NCBI RefSeq assembly: GCF_009765735.1
Contig: NZ_LMUW01000036.1
Span: 1-64,000 of the forward strand
DNA: 64,000 nt
Direction of reading: 5' to 3'
DNA from: Xenophilus sp. L33
Lineage (GTDB): Bacteria; Pseudomonadota; Gammaproteobacteria; Burkholderiales; Burkholderiaceae_C
This document shows, in pieces, positions 35,196 to 44,246 of the stretch; within the stretch, counting starts at the first letter, position 1; every line of letters begins with the position of its first letter. The position numbers and the translations under genes were made by a program. Below the pieces are notes generated by a model. The model did not search any database, was not told where the DNA came from, and saw only the letters and a list, made by a program, of their open reading frames with translations.

Positions 35196-35813
35196 ATGAC
35201 TCGACTCATCAAGGCTCATCGCGCGAACGTCGCGCTGCTGGCTGGCATCGCCGCCTTTGCCGCATTCGCGTTGGCGCCCGCCCGGGCGCAACCCGGCGGC
35301 CGAGCTGCGCAGGTTCAGGTGAGCGAGGCGCAGGCGCCTCTCGCGCTTGCGTCGGAAGGCGCGATGCCACCGCTCGCCGGCGCGGTCGAATGGCTCAATT
35401 CACCGCCCCTCAGCGCGGAGCAATTGCGAGGCAAGGTGGTGCTGATCGACTTCTGGACCTACGGCTGCATCAACTGCCGCAACGCCCTGCCCCACGTGCG
35501 CGAATGGAACCGCAAGTACAAGGACCAGGGTCTGGTCGTGATCGGCGTGCATTCGCCCGAATTCGCGTTCGAGAAGAACATCGGCAACGTCAAGCGGGCA
35601 TTGACCGAACTCGACCTGACTTTCCCCGTCGCGGTCGACAACAACTTCGCGCTGTGGCGCGCCTTCAACAACACCTATTGGCCAGCCCACTACTTCATCG
35701 ATGCGAAGGGCCAGATCCGCTTCCATCATTTCGGTGAAGGCGACTACGAGCAGTCCGAGCAGGTCATCCGGCAGCTGCTGGACGAGGCGCGGCGGGACGC
35801 CAGGCCCATCTGA
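35196..35813 (+). CDS. Exported thioredoxin-like redoxin
   Basis: A 205-residue protein with a signal peptide (cleavage near ARAQPGG), an Ala/Gly-rich linker and a thioredoxin-fold domain from residue 75. The active site is GCINC (Cys91, Cys94) in FWTYGCINCRN. This matches the TlpA/DipZ C-terminal type rather than cytoplasmic thioredoxin (WCGPC). A Cys-X-X-Cys site in the periplasm suggests thiol reduction or peroxide defence. No partner membrane reductase is adjacent. Confidence 0.88.
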   Translation: MTRLIKAHRANVALLAGIAAFAAFALAPARAQPGGRAAQVQVSEAQAPLALASEGAMPPLAGAVEWLNSPPLSAEQLRGKVVLIDFWTYGCINCRNALPHVREWNRKYKDQGLVVIGVHSPEFAFEKNIGNVKRALTELDLTFPVAVDNNFALWRAFNNTYWPAHYFIDAKGQIRFHHFGEGDYEQSEQVIRQLLDEARRDARPI

Positions 35814-35816
35814 AGC

Positions 35817-36302
35817 CTAGGCGGCGGTGCCGGGATACGGCGGGACGTGGCCGCCGAGCGTGAGGAAGCTCGCCACGTTGAGCATCAGTTCGAGATCGAC
35901 CTGCTTCGGGTCGCGCGGCACCAGGTCGTAGTGGCACAACGTGCCGAGCAGCGTCCCGGCGCTGTCCATCAACGGCACGCCGCAATAGGTCAGCACCTGC
36001 TCGCGGGCCGGATGCTGGGCGAGGCGCGCATCGATGAGCGAATTGGGCGTCATGAACGGCGCCTTGCTCTCGCGCACGTAGCAGCAATAGGTCGCCGTGT
36101 CCGCGACCTCCGCGGCCGTGAGCACCTCCGGCTGCTCCCGGTCGTAGTGCACCGCCGCGTTCGCCTTCCCGTCCTGGAAGCGCCAGATGCCGATGAAGCG
36201 GTAGTCGGTGCGCTTGAGCAGGACCGCCAGCGCGTCGCGCAGGCCATCGGTGTTCATCGTGACTGCGAATTGCGCGAAATCGCGTTTGGCCTGGGCGTCC
36301 AT
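35817..36302 (-). CDS. GAF domain protein
   Basis: A 161-residue single GAF domain without output domain. It has the typical YRFIGIWRFQDG strand, a Cys-containing VADTATYCCYV segment, and YCGVPLMDSAGTLLGTLCHYD, the most conserved GAF block. Four cysteines (two adjacent) raise the possibility of redox or metal sensing. It is convergent with the redoxin gene (3 bp gap). The start ATG 36302 is chosen over an in-frame TTG at 36317; neither has a good ribosome site. Confidence 0.82.
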   Translation of the reverse strand: MDAQAKRDFAQFAVTMNTDGLRDALAVLLKRTDYRFIGIWRFQDGKANAAVHYDREQPEVLTAAEVADTATYCCYVRESKAPFMTPNSLIDARLAQHPAREQVLTYCGVPLMDSAGTLLGTLCHYDLVPRDPKQVDLELMLNVASFLTLGGHVPPYPGTAA

Positions 36303-36397
36303 GTTCGGATGTGGCAAAGGCTGGATTTTGCGCCCGCGGGCGGCCGACCCGCTTTCCCGTCAACCGCTATGCTGCTTCTCCACGAAAGGCCCGCCCC

Positions 36398-36946
36398 ATG
36401 ACCCCCCTCTACGACATCCCCCTTCAACGCATCGACGGCACCGCCGGCTCACTGGCCGACTACCGGGGCAAGGTGCTCCTGGTGGTCAACGTGGCCAGCA
36501 AGTGCGGCCTGACGCCGCAGTACGAAGGCCTGCAGAAGCTCTACGCGGCGCAGCACGCGAACGGCCTCGAGGTGCTGGGCTTCCCGGCCAACGACTTCAA
36601 GGGCCAGGAGCCCGGCACCGACGCGGAGATCAGCGCCTTCTGCGCGCTCAACTACGAAATCGGCTTTCCGCTGTTCTCCAAGATCTCGGTGGTCGGTGCC
36701 GGGCAGCATCCGCTCTATGCGGAGCTGACCCGCGAGCAGCCGAGCGCGATCGGCGACGGTCCGTTCCGCGAGCGCCTGAAGGGCTACGGCATCGAGCCCG
36801 GCCCCACCGAGGACGTGCTCTGGAACTTCGAGAAGTTCCTGGTCGACCGCCGCGGTCGCGCCGTTGCCCGCTTCGCGCCGGACGTCACCGCCGACGACCC
36901 GCGCCTGCTGCAGGCGATCGCTGCCGAGACGGCGAAGGCCGATTGA
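36398..36946 (+). CDS. btuE: Glutathione peroxidase family protein
   Basis: A 182-residue peroxidase of the cysteine-type GPx family (BtuE-like) that reduces hydroperoxides with thioredoxin or glutathione. The catalytic tetrad is visible: Cys36 in NVASKCGLTP, Gln70 in DFKGQEPG, Trp142 and Asn143 in LWNFEKFL. The active-site residue is cysteine, not selenocysteine, although selD is in the window. Cytoplasmic, no signal peptide. The gene symbol is by family resemblance. Confidence 0.92.
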   Translation: MTPLYDIPLQRIDGTAGSLADYRGKVLLVVNVASKCGLTPQYEGLQKLYAAQHANGLEVLGFPANDFKGQEPGTDAEISAFCALNYEIGFPLFSKISVVGAGQHPLYAELTREQPSAIGDGPFRERLKGYGIEPGPTEDVLWNFEKFLVDRRGRAVARFAPDVTADDPRLLQAIAAETAKAD

Positions 36947-37013
36947 CATGTAGGACTCGCACTACAAGGCAAGGTCGCCGGCGCCGACCCTGCCGCATGG
37001 CTCGGGTGAGAGC

Positions 37014-37301
37014 ATGCGCGCCATGACTGACGCTTATCACGAGGTGCGCCACGGCGCAGCCCGCATCCTGCTGCAGGAGCCTTACCAGGCCGAGCAGTGG
37101 TGCAGACATTTCGACATCACCGAACCCGAGTTGCGCCTCGCGATCCAGGCCGTGGGCAGCGATGCCGCCGACGTCGAGGCTTACCTGCTTCGCCCCTTTG
37201 CGCACCCGCGCTGGGGCGAACGCATGACGGCGCAGGAGCCGAGCCATGTCGGTGTGCATGGCGGGGCGAGGATGCGGTCGAGATTCCTCGGCGCGATTTA
37301 A
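37014..37301 (+). CDS. DUF3606-like small protein
   Basis: A 95-residue protein whose first 65 residues match the DUF3606 pattern (EPYQAEQWCRHFDITEPELRLAI, then VGSDAADVEAYL). The function of the family is unknown. The last 30 residues are Arg/Gly-rich and may be extra. ATG at 37023 is an alternative start. Confidence 0.7.
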   Translation: MRAMTDAYHEVRHGAARILLQEPYQAEQWCRHFDITEPELRLAIQAVGSDAADVEAYLLRPFAHPRWGERMTAQEPSHVGVHGGARMRSRFLGAI

Positions 37302-37403
37302 TGGCCTGAGATTCCCACGGGCTCCGCTTAAGGGTTACCCTCGCGCACGTTCAACCAGCTCTCGCGATCCTGCGGCAGCCCCTGGGCCTTCAGGATCGCT
37401 GCC

Positions 37404-37622
37404 ATGTCCTCCTCCGCATTCGTCTCCTTGTCGCCGGTCGACTTCGTCGCCGTCGACACGGCCGCATTGGCCTCGCACATGCGCCATTGTGAAATCGCGA
37501 AGGGGCAGTGGTTCACGACCTTTCGTGCGCTGCAGCGCGCACGGGCATTCACTGCGGGTCGACTGGTGACCCTGGCCGTCGCGGGCGTTGTGGTCGCGAC
37601 CCTGATTGCCATCGCGCTTTGA
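37404..37622 (+). CDS. Small membrane-anchored hypothetical protein
   Basis: A 72-residue protein with a soluble N-terminal part (including His- and Cys-containing SHMRHCE) and one C-terminal membrane helix (LVTLAVAGVVVATLIAIAL). Codon use is like neighbouring genes. There is no clear ribosome site and no recognised family, so it is less certain than neighbouring calls. Confidence 0.48.
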   Translation: MSSSAFVSLSPVDFVAVDTAALASHMRHCEIAKGQWFTTFRALQRARAFTAGRLVTLAVAGVVVATLIAIAL

Positions 37623-37813
37623 CGGTTGAGGCCACGCGTTCCTGATTTCGCCGGCTGGCTTGCACCGCTCCCGGATTCAGATGTTCGCGAGCGGCGCATT
37701 GGGCTGCCTGGTTGCGGTCCGGGTGTGTTCCATGTCGCGAGCCACGCCGCAGTGATGGCCAGGTATCGGCGACGAGTTCGATCTTCCTGGCCAAGCGCCA
37801 CTCGCGCTGCCGC

Positions 37814-38845
37814 CTACTGAAGCACCAGCTCGACCCTGCGATTCCTTGACCGGCCTTCGTCGGACGCATTGCTCGCCAGTGGTGCAAGGCTGCCAACCCC
37901 GCGCCCGACCATCCGCTTGCCGTCGACCTTGTAGCCGACGACCAAGGCGTTCACGACCGCCGCTGCCCGTTGCTGCGACAGCGTCATGTTCGAGTCCAGG
38001 GCGCCCTGATTGTCCGTGTGGCCGACGATGTAGACGCGCAGCGCGGGTTGCGTCTGAAGCAGTTGGGCCATTTCGGCCAATTGCTCCTTGGACTCCGGTT
38101 TGATGTCGGCCTTGCCCGTATCGAAGAAGAGCCCATAGAGCGCGATCTTGCCGTTGGTCTTCAATCCCTGGTCGAGCGCGTTCGCGTCGACCTTCACCTG
38201 GCCCGTCGGCATCGCCTTGGGTTCGACGACCTGGAGGTACGTGGCGGCCATGTTGGTGGTCTCATTGCCGGCGACGCCGGTGTAGACGAGCACATGAACC
38301 TCCTGCCCGTTGCGCGCAAGCGTGCCGTACCAGAAGCGACCCTGTTCATCGCTGACGACGCTTTCGTCGAGGCTGTAGCGGCTGCCACCGGGACTGACGA
38401 CGCTGCCATTGGCCCACGTCATTCCGGCGGCGTATCGGTTGCCGCCGCGCATGACGGCGTAAAGCGGACCGCACTGGCTTTCGCACGAAAAGCGACGCTG
38501 GAAACCCGCAGCGACCAGCGCTTGCTCGTAGTTCCGGAAGATCTCCAAAGGCGACTTGCCGGCGGGGGCCACATAGATGGCCTTCGTGACGCGACCTTCG
38601 ACGCTGGCTGCTTCGACCCACTTGCCATCCTTGACTGCCATGCCCGTCGGAAACCGGGCCTGTTCCCATTCACTGGCCTTGTATCCGATCATCCAAGAGC
38701 CGTCGAATCGTTGAACGAGCGGGTGGTCGCGACCCCCTTTGACATCCACTTGAGCCGGCGCTGTGGCGGCTTGCGGCGCGCAGGAGAGCCAAAGCATGGA
38801 AACGGCGACGATCGCAAAGTTCCTCGAGAGTTTCCCAGCCAGCAT
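37814..38845 (-). CDS. OmpA-like protein with a DUF4892-type N-terminus
   Basis: A 343-residue outer-membrane or periplasmic protein. ATG 38845 is chosen because GGAGG lies 5-9 nt upstream; a longer frame to 38932 has no such site. A signal peptide or lipobox-like segment (MLWLSCAPQ) is followed by a DUF4892-like domain (DHPLVQRFDGSWMIGYK) and a C-terminal OmpA/MotB domain with YIVGHTDNQG and SRNRRVEL, which binds peptidoglycan. If the Cys is lipidated the protein would link outer membrane and cell wall. Confidence 0.85.
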   Translation of the reverse strand: MLAGKLSRNFAIVAVSMLWLSCAPQAATAPAQVDVKGGRDHPLVQRFDGSWMIGYKASEWEQARFPTGMAVKDGKWVEAASVEGRVTKAIYVAPAGKSPLEIFRNYEQALVAAGFQRRFSCESQCGPLYAVMRGGNRYAAGMTWANGSVVSPGGSRYSLDESVVSDEQGRFWYGTLARNGQEVHVLVYTGVAGNETTNMAATYLQVVEPKAMPTGQVKVDANALDQGLKTNGKIALYGLFFDTGKADIKPESKEQLAEMAQLLQTQPALRVYIVGHTDNQGALDSNMTLSQQRAAAVVNALVVGYKVDGKRMVGRGVGSLAPLASNASDEGRSRNRRVELVLQ

Positions 38846-39064
38846 TCGTCCTCCGAATTGAAAGATCGAATCATAGGTTGCAGGTTCCGAGGGTGCCTCG
38901 ATGCGGTCGGCTTCCAAGTTCAGGACCGACACGCCTCAGATGACCTTCAGAGCCGCGGCACGGACCGCCTAGCGCAAGGCGCGCACGGACAGTGCGAGCA
39001 CCAACGAGCGGTCAGCTGAGGCCTGGCTCCAGGACTCGAAACATTTAGGCTGTACAAACGAGCC

Positions 39065-40114
39065 ATGAACGCACACGCGAATCGCGGCGTGGTATCTGCC
39101 ATCGGAGCAGCGGCACTGTTCGGCGCGGGCACGCCCGTCGCCAAGTTGCTGCTCGCGCACACGAGCCCATGGCTGCTCGCGGGCCTGCTGTACCTGGGCT
39201 CCGGCATCGGCCTGTTCCTGTACCGCGTGCTGTCCAGGGCACCAGGGGTCAAGCTTGCGCGTGCCGAGTTGTCGTGGCTGGCGGGCGCCGTCCTGGCCGG
39301 AGGCGTGGTCGGCCCCTTGCTGCTGATGAAGGGCCTCGCCGCGATGGCCGCGGCGGACGCATCGCTGCTGCTGAACGCCGAAGCCGTGTTCACTGCGCTC
39401 CTGGCCTGGTGCGTGTTCAAGGAGAACGTCGACGCTCGCATCGCCGCGGGCATGGGCGCGATCGTCCTGGGTGCTGTCGTCCTCAGCTGGCCTCATTCGA
39501 TCGCAGCGAGCGATGTTCGGCCAGCACTCATGGTGCTCGGCGCCTGCGTTGCCTGGGCGGTGGACAACAACCTGACGCGCAAGGTGTCGGTCGCCGACGC
39601 CTCCTTCATCGCGATGATCAAGGGCCTCGCCGCAGGCAGCACCAACCTGGTTCTGGCCGTCGCGACAGGCGCGACCTGGCCTTCCTTTGCGGTCGTGGCA
39701 GGCGCGGGGGTGCTCGGCTTCCTGAGCTACGGGACCAGCCTCGTGCTGTTCGTGGTCGCACTGCGGCACCTGGGCACGGCGCGCACCGGTGCGTACTTTT
39801 CGGTGGCGCCGTTCTTCGGCGCCCTCCTCGCGATCGGCCTCCTCGGTGAGCCGTTGACACTTCAACTCGGCATCGCCGGCGTGCTCATGGGCATCGGCGT
39901 CTGGCTGCATCTGACGGAGCGGCACGCACACCCGCATGCACACGAGCCTATGGAACACAGCCACGAACACGAGCATGACGCCCATCACCATCATGGCCAT
40001 GCCGACGGCGCGGCGACTGGCCTCAAGCACACCCACTGGCATCGGCACGACCCCGTCGTTCACAGCCACGAGCACTATCCCGACATCCATCACCAGCACG
40101 CCCATCGGCATTGA
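39065..40114 (+). CDS. DMT (EamA) family transporter with a histidine-rich tail
   Basis: A 349-residue inner-membrane transporter with ten hydrophobic segments in two EamA repeats (residues 8-140 and 150-285), as in metabolite exporters such as RhtA. The last 60 residues are cytoplasmic and contain more than 20 histidines mixed with Asp and Glu, for example HEHEHDAHHHHGHAD. Such tails bind nickel, zinc or cobalt ions in other proteins; a metal-linked role is inferred only. Related DMT proteins with His tails occur in other bacteria. Confidence 0.88.
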   Translation: MNAHANRGVVSAIGAAALFGAGTPVAKLLLAHTSPWLLAGLLYLGSGIGLFLYRVLSRAPGVKLARAELSWLAGAVLAGGVVGPLLLMKGLAAMAAADASLLLNAEAVFTALLAWCVFKENVDARIAAGMGAIVLGAVVLSWPHSIAASDVRPALMVLGACVAWAVDNNLTRKVSVADASFIAMIKGLAAGSTNLVLAVATGATWPSFAVVAGAGVLGFLSYGTSLVLFVVALRHLGTARTGAYFSVAPFFGALLAIGLLGEPLTLQLGIAGVLMGIGVWLHLTERHAHPHAHEPMEHSHEHEHDAHHHHGHADGAATGLKHTHWHRHDPVVHSHEHYPDIHHQHAHRH

Positions 40115-40160
40115 CGAGGGCTGATCACGAATCGGATCGCGGCACTCGCCGCCTCCACTG

Positions 40161-40367
40161 TCAGCGACGAGCTTTCTGCTTTGGCGCTGCCCGAGCGGGC
40201 ACGCCGCTCCAGAAGTCCACGATCTGCCGAGCCGCATCGGCTTGCGCTGCCCCGATCTGACGCCGCGCTGCGCTCGTGGCATGGCCTCGTGCCGAGCCCG
40301 CGGCCTTGTTGGCAGTGCTCAGCCACATGCTCATCAACGGGTTCTTCTTCGTCCATGGGTTGCTCAT
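40161..40367 (-). CDS. Small conserved hypothetical protein
   Basis: A 68-residue protein starting MSNPWTKKNPLMSMWLS and ending in a basic Lys/Arg tail, with an Ala-rich helical middle. Short proteins with this opening are common in Comamonadaceae, but their function is not known to me. GAGAGG lies 7 nt before ATG 40367. It is convergent with the DMT transporter. Confidence 0.68.
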   Translation of the reverse strand: MSNPWTKKNPLMSMWLSTANKAAGSARGHATSAARRQIGAAQADAARQIVDFWSGVPARAAPKQKARR

Positions 40368-40522
40368 GGAAACCTCTCGAATCGACCGAGGGCCGATGAC
40401 TGATCGTCGGGTCGCTGAAGTTCGGCGGTGCAGCAAATGCGCTCGACCGCGAGTGGCCGGCGTCCTACGTCGACAAGTGAACCGGGTCAGCCCGAATACA
40501 GGCCGCGAGGCTATAAGGCGGA

Positions 40523-41044
40523 ATGAAACACACCCAACCCCACCCCTCGGACGGTGCGCTCGGCTCGATGCCCAACACGAGCAGCGTGGCCTATGCCGAA
40601 CACGCCAAGCTGCTCTCGCTCTTCGACCGCTTCGCCAGTCGAATCACGCGTTGGGCAGGGTCCCCGACGGCGTTCTGCATGGCCCTGCTCGCGGTTGTCA
40701 TTTGGGCGCTGACCGGGCCGGCGTTCAAGTACTCCGAGAACTGGCAGCTCGTGATCAACACCGGCACCACCATCGTGACGTTCCTGATGGTGTTCCTGAT
40801 CCAGCAGAGCCAGAACAAGGACAGCGTCGCCGTCCACCTGAAGCTCAACGAGTTGCTGGCTTCGAGCCACGGAGCGAGCAACCGAATGATCGGGATCGAG
40901 GACCTGGACGAGCAGGATCTGCGCGAGGTCGCGGAGTTCTACGTGCGGCTGGCGCAGCGCGCAAAGATCGCAGGGCGACGCAAGGAGTCGCATTCGATCG
41001 ATGAAGAGGGCATGCCGGCTGCGGGCCAGCCGGGTGCTCAGTAG
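40523..41044 (+). CDS. Low-affinity iron permease family protein
   Basis: A 173-residue membrane protein with two hydrophobic helices (residues 50-70 and 80-95) and the motif NTGTTIVTFLMVFLIQQSQNKD, the signature of the FET4-like low-affinity iron permease family. The rest is a cytoplasmic helical region with an acidic cluster (EDLDEQDLREVAEFY). In bacteria the role is not proven; many are of unknown function. Confidence 0.85.
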   Translation: MKHTQPHPSDGALGSMPNTSSVAYAEHAKLLSLFDRFASRITRWAGSPTAFCMALLAVVIWALTGPAFKYSENWQLVINTGTTIVTFLMVFLIQQSQNKDSVAVHLKLNELLASSHGASNRMIGIEDLDEQDLREVAEFYVRLAQRAKIAGRRKESHSIDEEGMPAAGQPGAQ

Positions 41045-41132
41045 GAGCGATCGCGCCGGGCAAAATACCATCGGTTGACTGGCGTTACGCCAGACGTAAC
41101 TGCACCGGTGTGTCGCACACGGAGAAATACCT

Positions 41133-41798
41133 TTGACCCTTCATACCCGAACCATGCAAGACATCGTCGCGGGCTTCCTGCGTTTTCAGAAGGAAGTGTT
41201 TCCCACCCGCAAGGAGCTCTTTCGTGAACTGGCCACCAGCCAGACCCCTACCGCACTTTTCATTTCTTGTTCGGACAGCCGGATGGTGCCTGAGCTGGTG
41301 ACGCAGCGTGAGCCCGGAGACCTTTTCGTGATTCGGAATGCAGGGAACATCGTTCCTTCTTTCGGCCCCGAACCTGGAGGCGTTTCGGCCACGGTTGAAT
41401 TCGCGGTCTCGGCCTTGAAGGTCAGCGACATCGTTGTTTGTGGACACTCAGACTGCGGCGCGATGAAGGCAATCGCAACCTGCGCTTGTCTGGACAACAT
41501 GCCTGCCGTGAAGAGCTGGCTGCGCCATGCCGACGCCGCCCGCATGATCAACGAGGCACGACCACACAACGACGAGCAGTCTCGGGTGGACGGAATGGTT
41601 CGGGCAAACGTCATCGCTCAGTTGAACAACTTGCGGACGCACCCTTCGGTTGCTGTGGCGCTTTCGCAGGGTGTGCTCGCACTGCACGGCTGGGTGTATG
41701 ACATCGAGACTGGCTCTATCGATGCGCTCGAACCGTTGACAGAACGGTTCATTCCGCTGGCTGACCATCCAGCTGCGGTCGATCTGAAGCAAGCCTAG
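41133..41798 (+). CDS. can: Beta-class carbonic anhydrase
   Basis: A 221-residue zinc enzyme that interconverts CO2 and bicarbonate. Zinc ligands are Cys46 and Asp48 (SCSDSR), His105 and Cys108 (GHSDCG), and the Asp/Arg dyad is intact. A TTG at 41133 has GGAGAA 8 nt upstream; the alternative ATG at 41154 fits the usual family start (MQDIVAGF) but has no ribosome site. The G+C content begins to fall here compared with genes to the left. Confidence 0.93.
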   Translation: MTLHTRTMQDIVAGFLRFQKEVFPTRKELFRELATSQTPTALFISCSDSRMVPELVTQREPGDLFVIRNAGNIVPSFGPEPGGVSATVEFAVSALKVSDIVVCGHSDCGAMKAIATCACLDNMPAVKSWLRHADAARMINEARPHNDEQSRVDGMVRANVIAQLNNLRTHPSVAVALSQGVLALHGWVYDIETGSIDALEPLTERFIPLADHPAAVDLKQA

Positions 41799-41833
41799 AT
41801 TTCGTCGACCGTTTGCACTTGGCGGCTACACGC

Positions 41834-43396
41834 TTAGCCGTAGCCGCGAGGTCTGGGCGTTTCCGATTGCGGCGCCACGAAGGCCAGACACAAGGGCTGT
41901 ACGGGGTCGGACGGAGAATCGGCAAAAGGAATCTCTTCCTCAGCATCGATATGCAGATCTGGCCAGGCTTGCAAGATCTCGGAGAAGTCGGCTGCAGCGC
42001 AGGAGATTCCCGGGGTGCCCATGAGCAGTGCGCCGCGTCGACGCACCTCTGAAGCACGCAAACCCAGCGTGAAAACGTTGGGCTGCTTGGTATCGGACCA
42101 CGCCCTGAGAAGCGCCGGGAAATCGCTCGCATAGAACGCCGCCATATTGGAAATATCGCTTCCACCTACGTAGTACAACGGCGAACTGTAACGATAGTGC
42201 CAGAGGTCTTGCGCTTTGGCACCGGCTACTGCGGCACCACTGCCTCGAAAGTATGTATTGCGAAAGTTGGTGCCCTTGGCCGTGGCATATCCGATAAACA
42301 TCATGCAGCCGATACCCGACAACGTTATGAAAATCTTTCTATACATCGAGTTCGGTATATTGCAGATGCAAGAGACGAACAGCGGTGGACCCAGAATACC
42401 AAACGGACGCAGCCATTCTGCGACGCGACTCGGATTGCTGGTCGGATAGATCATCAAATAGACAAGAATGGGAAGCGTAGGCAGCAACATGCAGATGATC
42501 GCGCTCCGCGCCGGCCGATACGGTGGCCATCGAAATCTTATTCCCGCCAACCATAGTGCGAAGAATGGGAGCAGGACACTGATAAAACTGACAACAATCG
42601 CGACTATTGTCGAGAGCGCGAAGCCCTTCTTTGCATCGTCCGCAAACCAATGAATGGCTACGAAATCATGTTGCCAAAGCCAGACGAGGTTGGGGACGAC
42701 GGCCAAGAAAAACAACCCGATGCCATAGTAGATCGACAATTGGCGGTAGCTTTTTCGCAGCGTCGGTGTGCTCAACGTCAAGACGAAGACACTCCATACC
42801 AAGGCAAGCGTCGAGTACTTGGCCATCATTGCCAGACCTGCAAGCAGGCCGAACGGAATCCAAAAACGAGTGTTGTCGAATCCGGCCCGAATGAACAGAT
42901 AGAACAACCACGGCCACAACATGACAAGCAGGTAGTTGTCATTTTGATTCTGGGCGTCCGTACTGATGGCCACATTCAGGTGAAGCGCCAGGACTGCCAA
43001 CCACGCGAGTTGCGTTGAGTGCGTCAGGCGCAGCGCCAGCTTCCACACCCCTATCATGCCGATGCCCACTCCAGCAAAGTGCGCGAAATACCAATACATA
43101 GTTCGCACTGTGATGCTCTTGAAGAGCAATGCGGGATACATGACCAATCCGACCAGCCAACCACTTCGTGGTGTACCCCAGTCAAGATTAGCTGCCCAAT
43201 TAAACGCCTCGATAGCATCACCACCAGGAATCGCGCTGTTGGCCGAGAAAGTCAGCGCAGTCCAGGCGATCACATAGGCAGTGACATAACACCAAAGATT
43301 GTGGCTCTGCCGCATTGTCGCCAAGCTGTCGCAAACAATCTTTCTGTCTCTCTCGTCAGCATCGACACGCAGAGTCATTGCAGCTTGGCGTCCCAT
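41834..43396 (-). CDS. GT39/ArnT-like membrane glycosyltransferase
   Basis: A 520-residue protein with about ten to twelve membrane segments. It resembles the dolichyl-mannosyltransferase/ArnT superfamily: an acidic residue in the first periplasmic loop (GGDAIEAFNWA), followed by a loop of PRSGWLVGLVMYPALL type. Such enzymes move sugars from polyprenyl phosphate donors to lipids or proteins. The base composition (close to 50% G+C by eye) and common A/T-ending codons differ sharply from neighbours, pointing to acquisition by transfer. No partner glycan genes are adjacent. Confidence 0.78.
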   Translation of the reverse strand: MGRQAAMTLRVDADERDRKIVCDSLATMRQSHNLWCYVTAYVIAWTALTFSANSAIPGGDAIEAFNWAANLDWGTPRSGWLVGLVMYPALLFKSITVRTMYWYFAHFAGVGIGMIGVWKLALRLTHSTQLAWLAVLALHLNVAISTDAQNQNDNYLLVMLWPWLFYLFIRAGFDNTRFWIPFGLLAGLAMMAKYSTLALVWSVFVLTLSTPTLRKSYRQLSIYYGIGLFFLAVVPNLVWLWQHDFVAIHWFADDAKKGFALSTIVAIVVSFISVLLPFFALWLAGIRFRWPPYRPARSAIICMLLPTLPILVYLMIYPTSNPSRVAEWLRPFGILGPPLFVSCICNIPNSMYRKIFITLSGIGCMMFIGYATAKGTNFRNTYFRGSGAAVAGAKAQDLWHYRYSSPLYYVGGSDISNMAAFYASDFPALLRAWSDTKQPNVFTLGLRASEVRRRGALLMGTPGISCAAADFSEILQAWPDLHIDAEEEIPFADSPSDPVQPLCLAFVAPQSETPRPRGYG

Positions 43397-44005
43397 TCCT
43401 TCCTTTTTTCAAGACTGGCCCGCCACGAATAAGAGACGGCGAGGGAGAGATTCCCTCTCCGCTGAAGACGTTGGGATTGCCATCCGGCCCGTGCTTACTG
43501 CCGACCAAACGCGCTTATTGCGGTCGCAGCGCACACTCGATCTGGTGCGTGTTGGCGCAGTCTGTTTTGCCGTGGCTTACCGGCGGCTTAAGGCAGTCAA
43601 AAGCATCTTGCTCGAAGTCAGATCCTGACCAATGACTGACTTCAATTTGGTTAATCTGACTATCGGCTGACCAAATTGCGAAGTTCGTGCGCTCTGTAGG
43701 GCAAGCGTCCTGGTCGAGACTGAGGACGTCCTTTTATTGCTGCAGGGCGGCAACCGGCTTCATGCATTGGGTGCGAGAGGCGCGCGGGAGTCCCACTGCT
43801 GGGCGAAGTGCGGCCAGTCGATGGCCGCCCACCCTGCTAGGCGGATCTGATCGTCGAGCGCTGCCCCGTGATCGGCTTGAGTTGCGCCGACGACGACTTC
43901 GGCAACGCCGGCAACCACGTCCGAGCCGAACTGGCCAGGCTGTGACCACGCTTGCTTTGATCTTGTCTTAAACTTCGTACAAGAATTTCACTCAGGGAAC
44001 GGATC
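43397..44005. other. Non-coding stretch beside the low-GC gene
   Basis: I find no convincing gene in these 609 bases. They hold a small palindrome (GAGGGA at 43441-43446 with TCCCTC at 43452-43457), the larger inverted repeat at 43643-43678, and a 34-codon open stretch ending at TGA 43943-43945 with protein-like composition but no start. The mix suggests rearrangement debris. Confidence 0.5.
43643..43678. repeat. Perfect 9-bp inverted repeat
   Basis: CAATTTGGT at 43643-43651 and ACCAAATTG at 43670-43678 are inverted copies spaced by 18 bp. CTGACCAA is also directly repeated nearby (43625 and 43667). It could be a mobile-element scar or a regulator site; no transposase remains. Confidence 0.55.
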
Positions 44006-44239
44006 GTGAACATCGATGCGCTTTCGGCCAGCCCGACTGCCAATCCGCCGGTTGCGCCGCCCGATTGGACGCTGGACGTCGAATACGAGGGTGGCAGCTA
44101 CGTCGGCGTCGTGAAGCGCACAGACAAGGTGATGTGCCGGATCTTGATCGGCGGCCGCATCGAACATCTGCCAGTGGCCCGCGCCGCGCTGGCACCGAAG
44201 GCTCGGGCCTGGATCGCCGACTACCTGAGCCGGCCGTAG
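44006..44239 (+). CDS. Small conserved hypothetical protein
   Basis: A 77-residue protein from a GTG start. After a Pro/Ala-rich leader it has a beta-rich core (WTLDVEYEGGSYVGVVKRTDK, split here for length: the core begins at residue 21) and a helical tail ending WIADYLSRP. I recognise the type as a short conserved protein of Burkholderiales without known function. It is convergent with the DUF421 gene. Confidence 0.62.
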   Translation: MNIDALSASPTANPPVAPPDWTLDVEYEGGSYVGVVKRTDKVMCRILIGGRIEHLPVARAALAPKARAWIADYLSRP

Positions 44240-44246
44240 GTAGCTT

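Noticed and set aside
43687-43971. A 94-codon frame in the non-coding stretch
   Set aside because: No ribosome site, and the translation is Arg/Ser-rich without structure.
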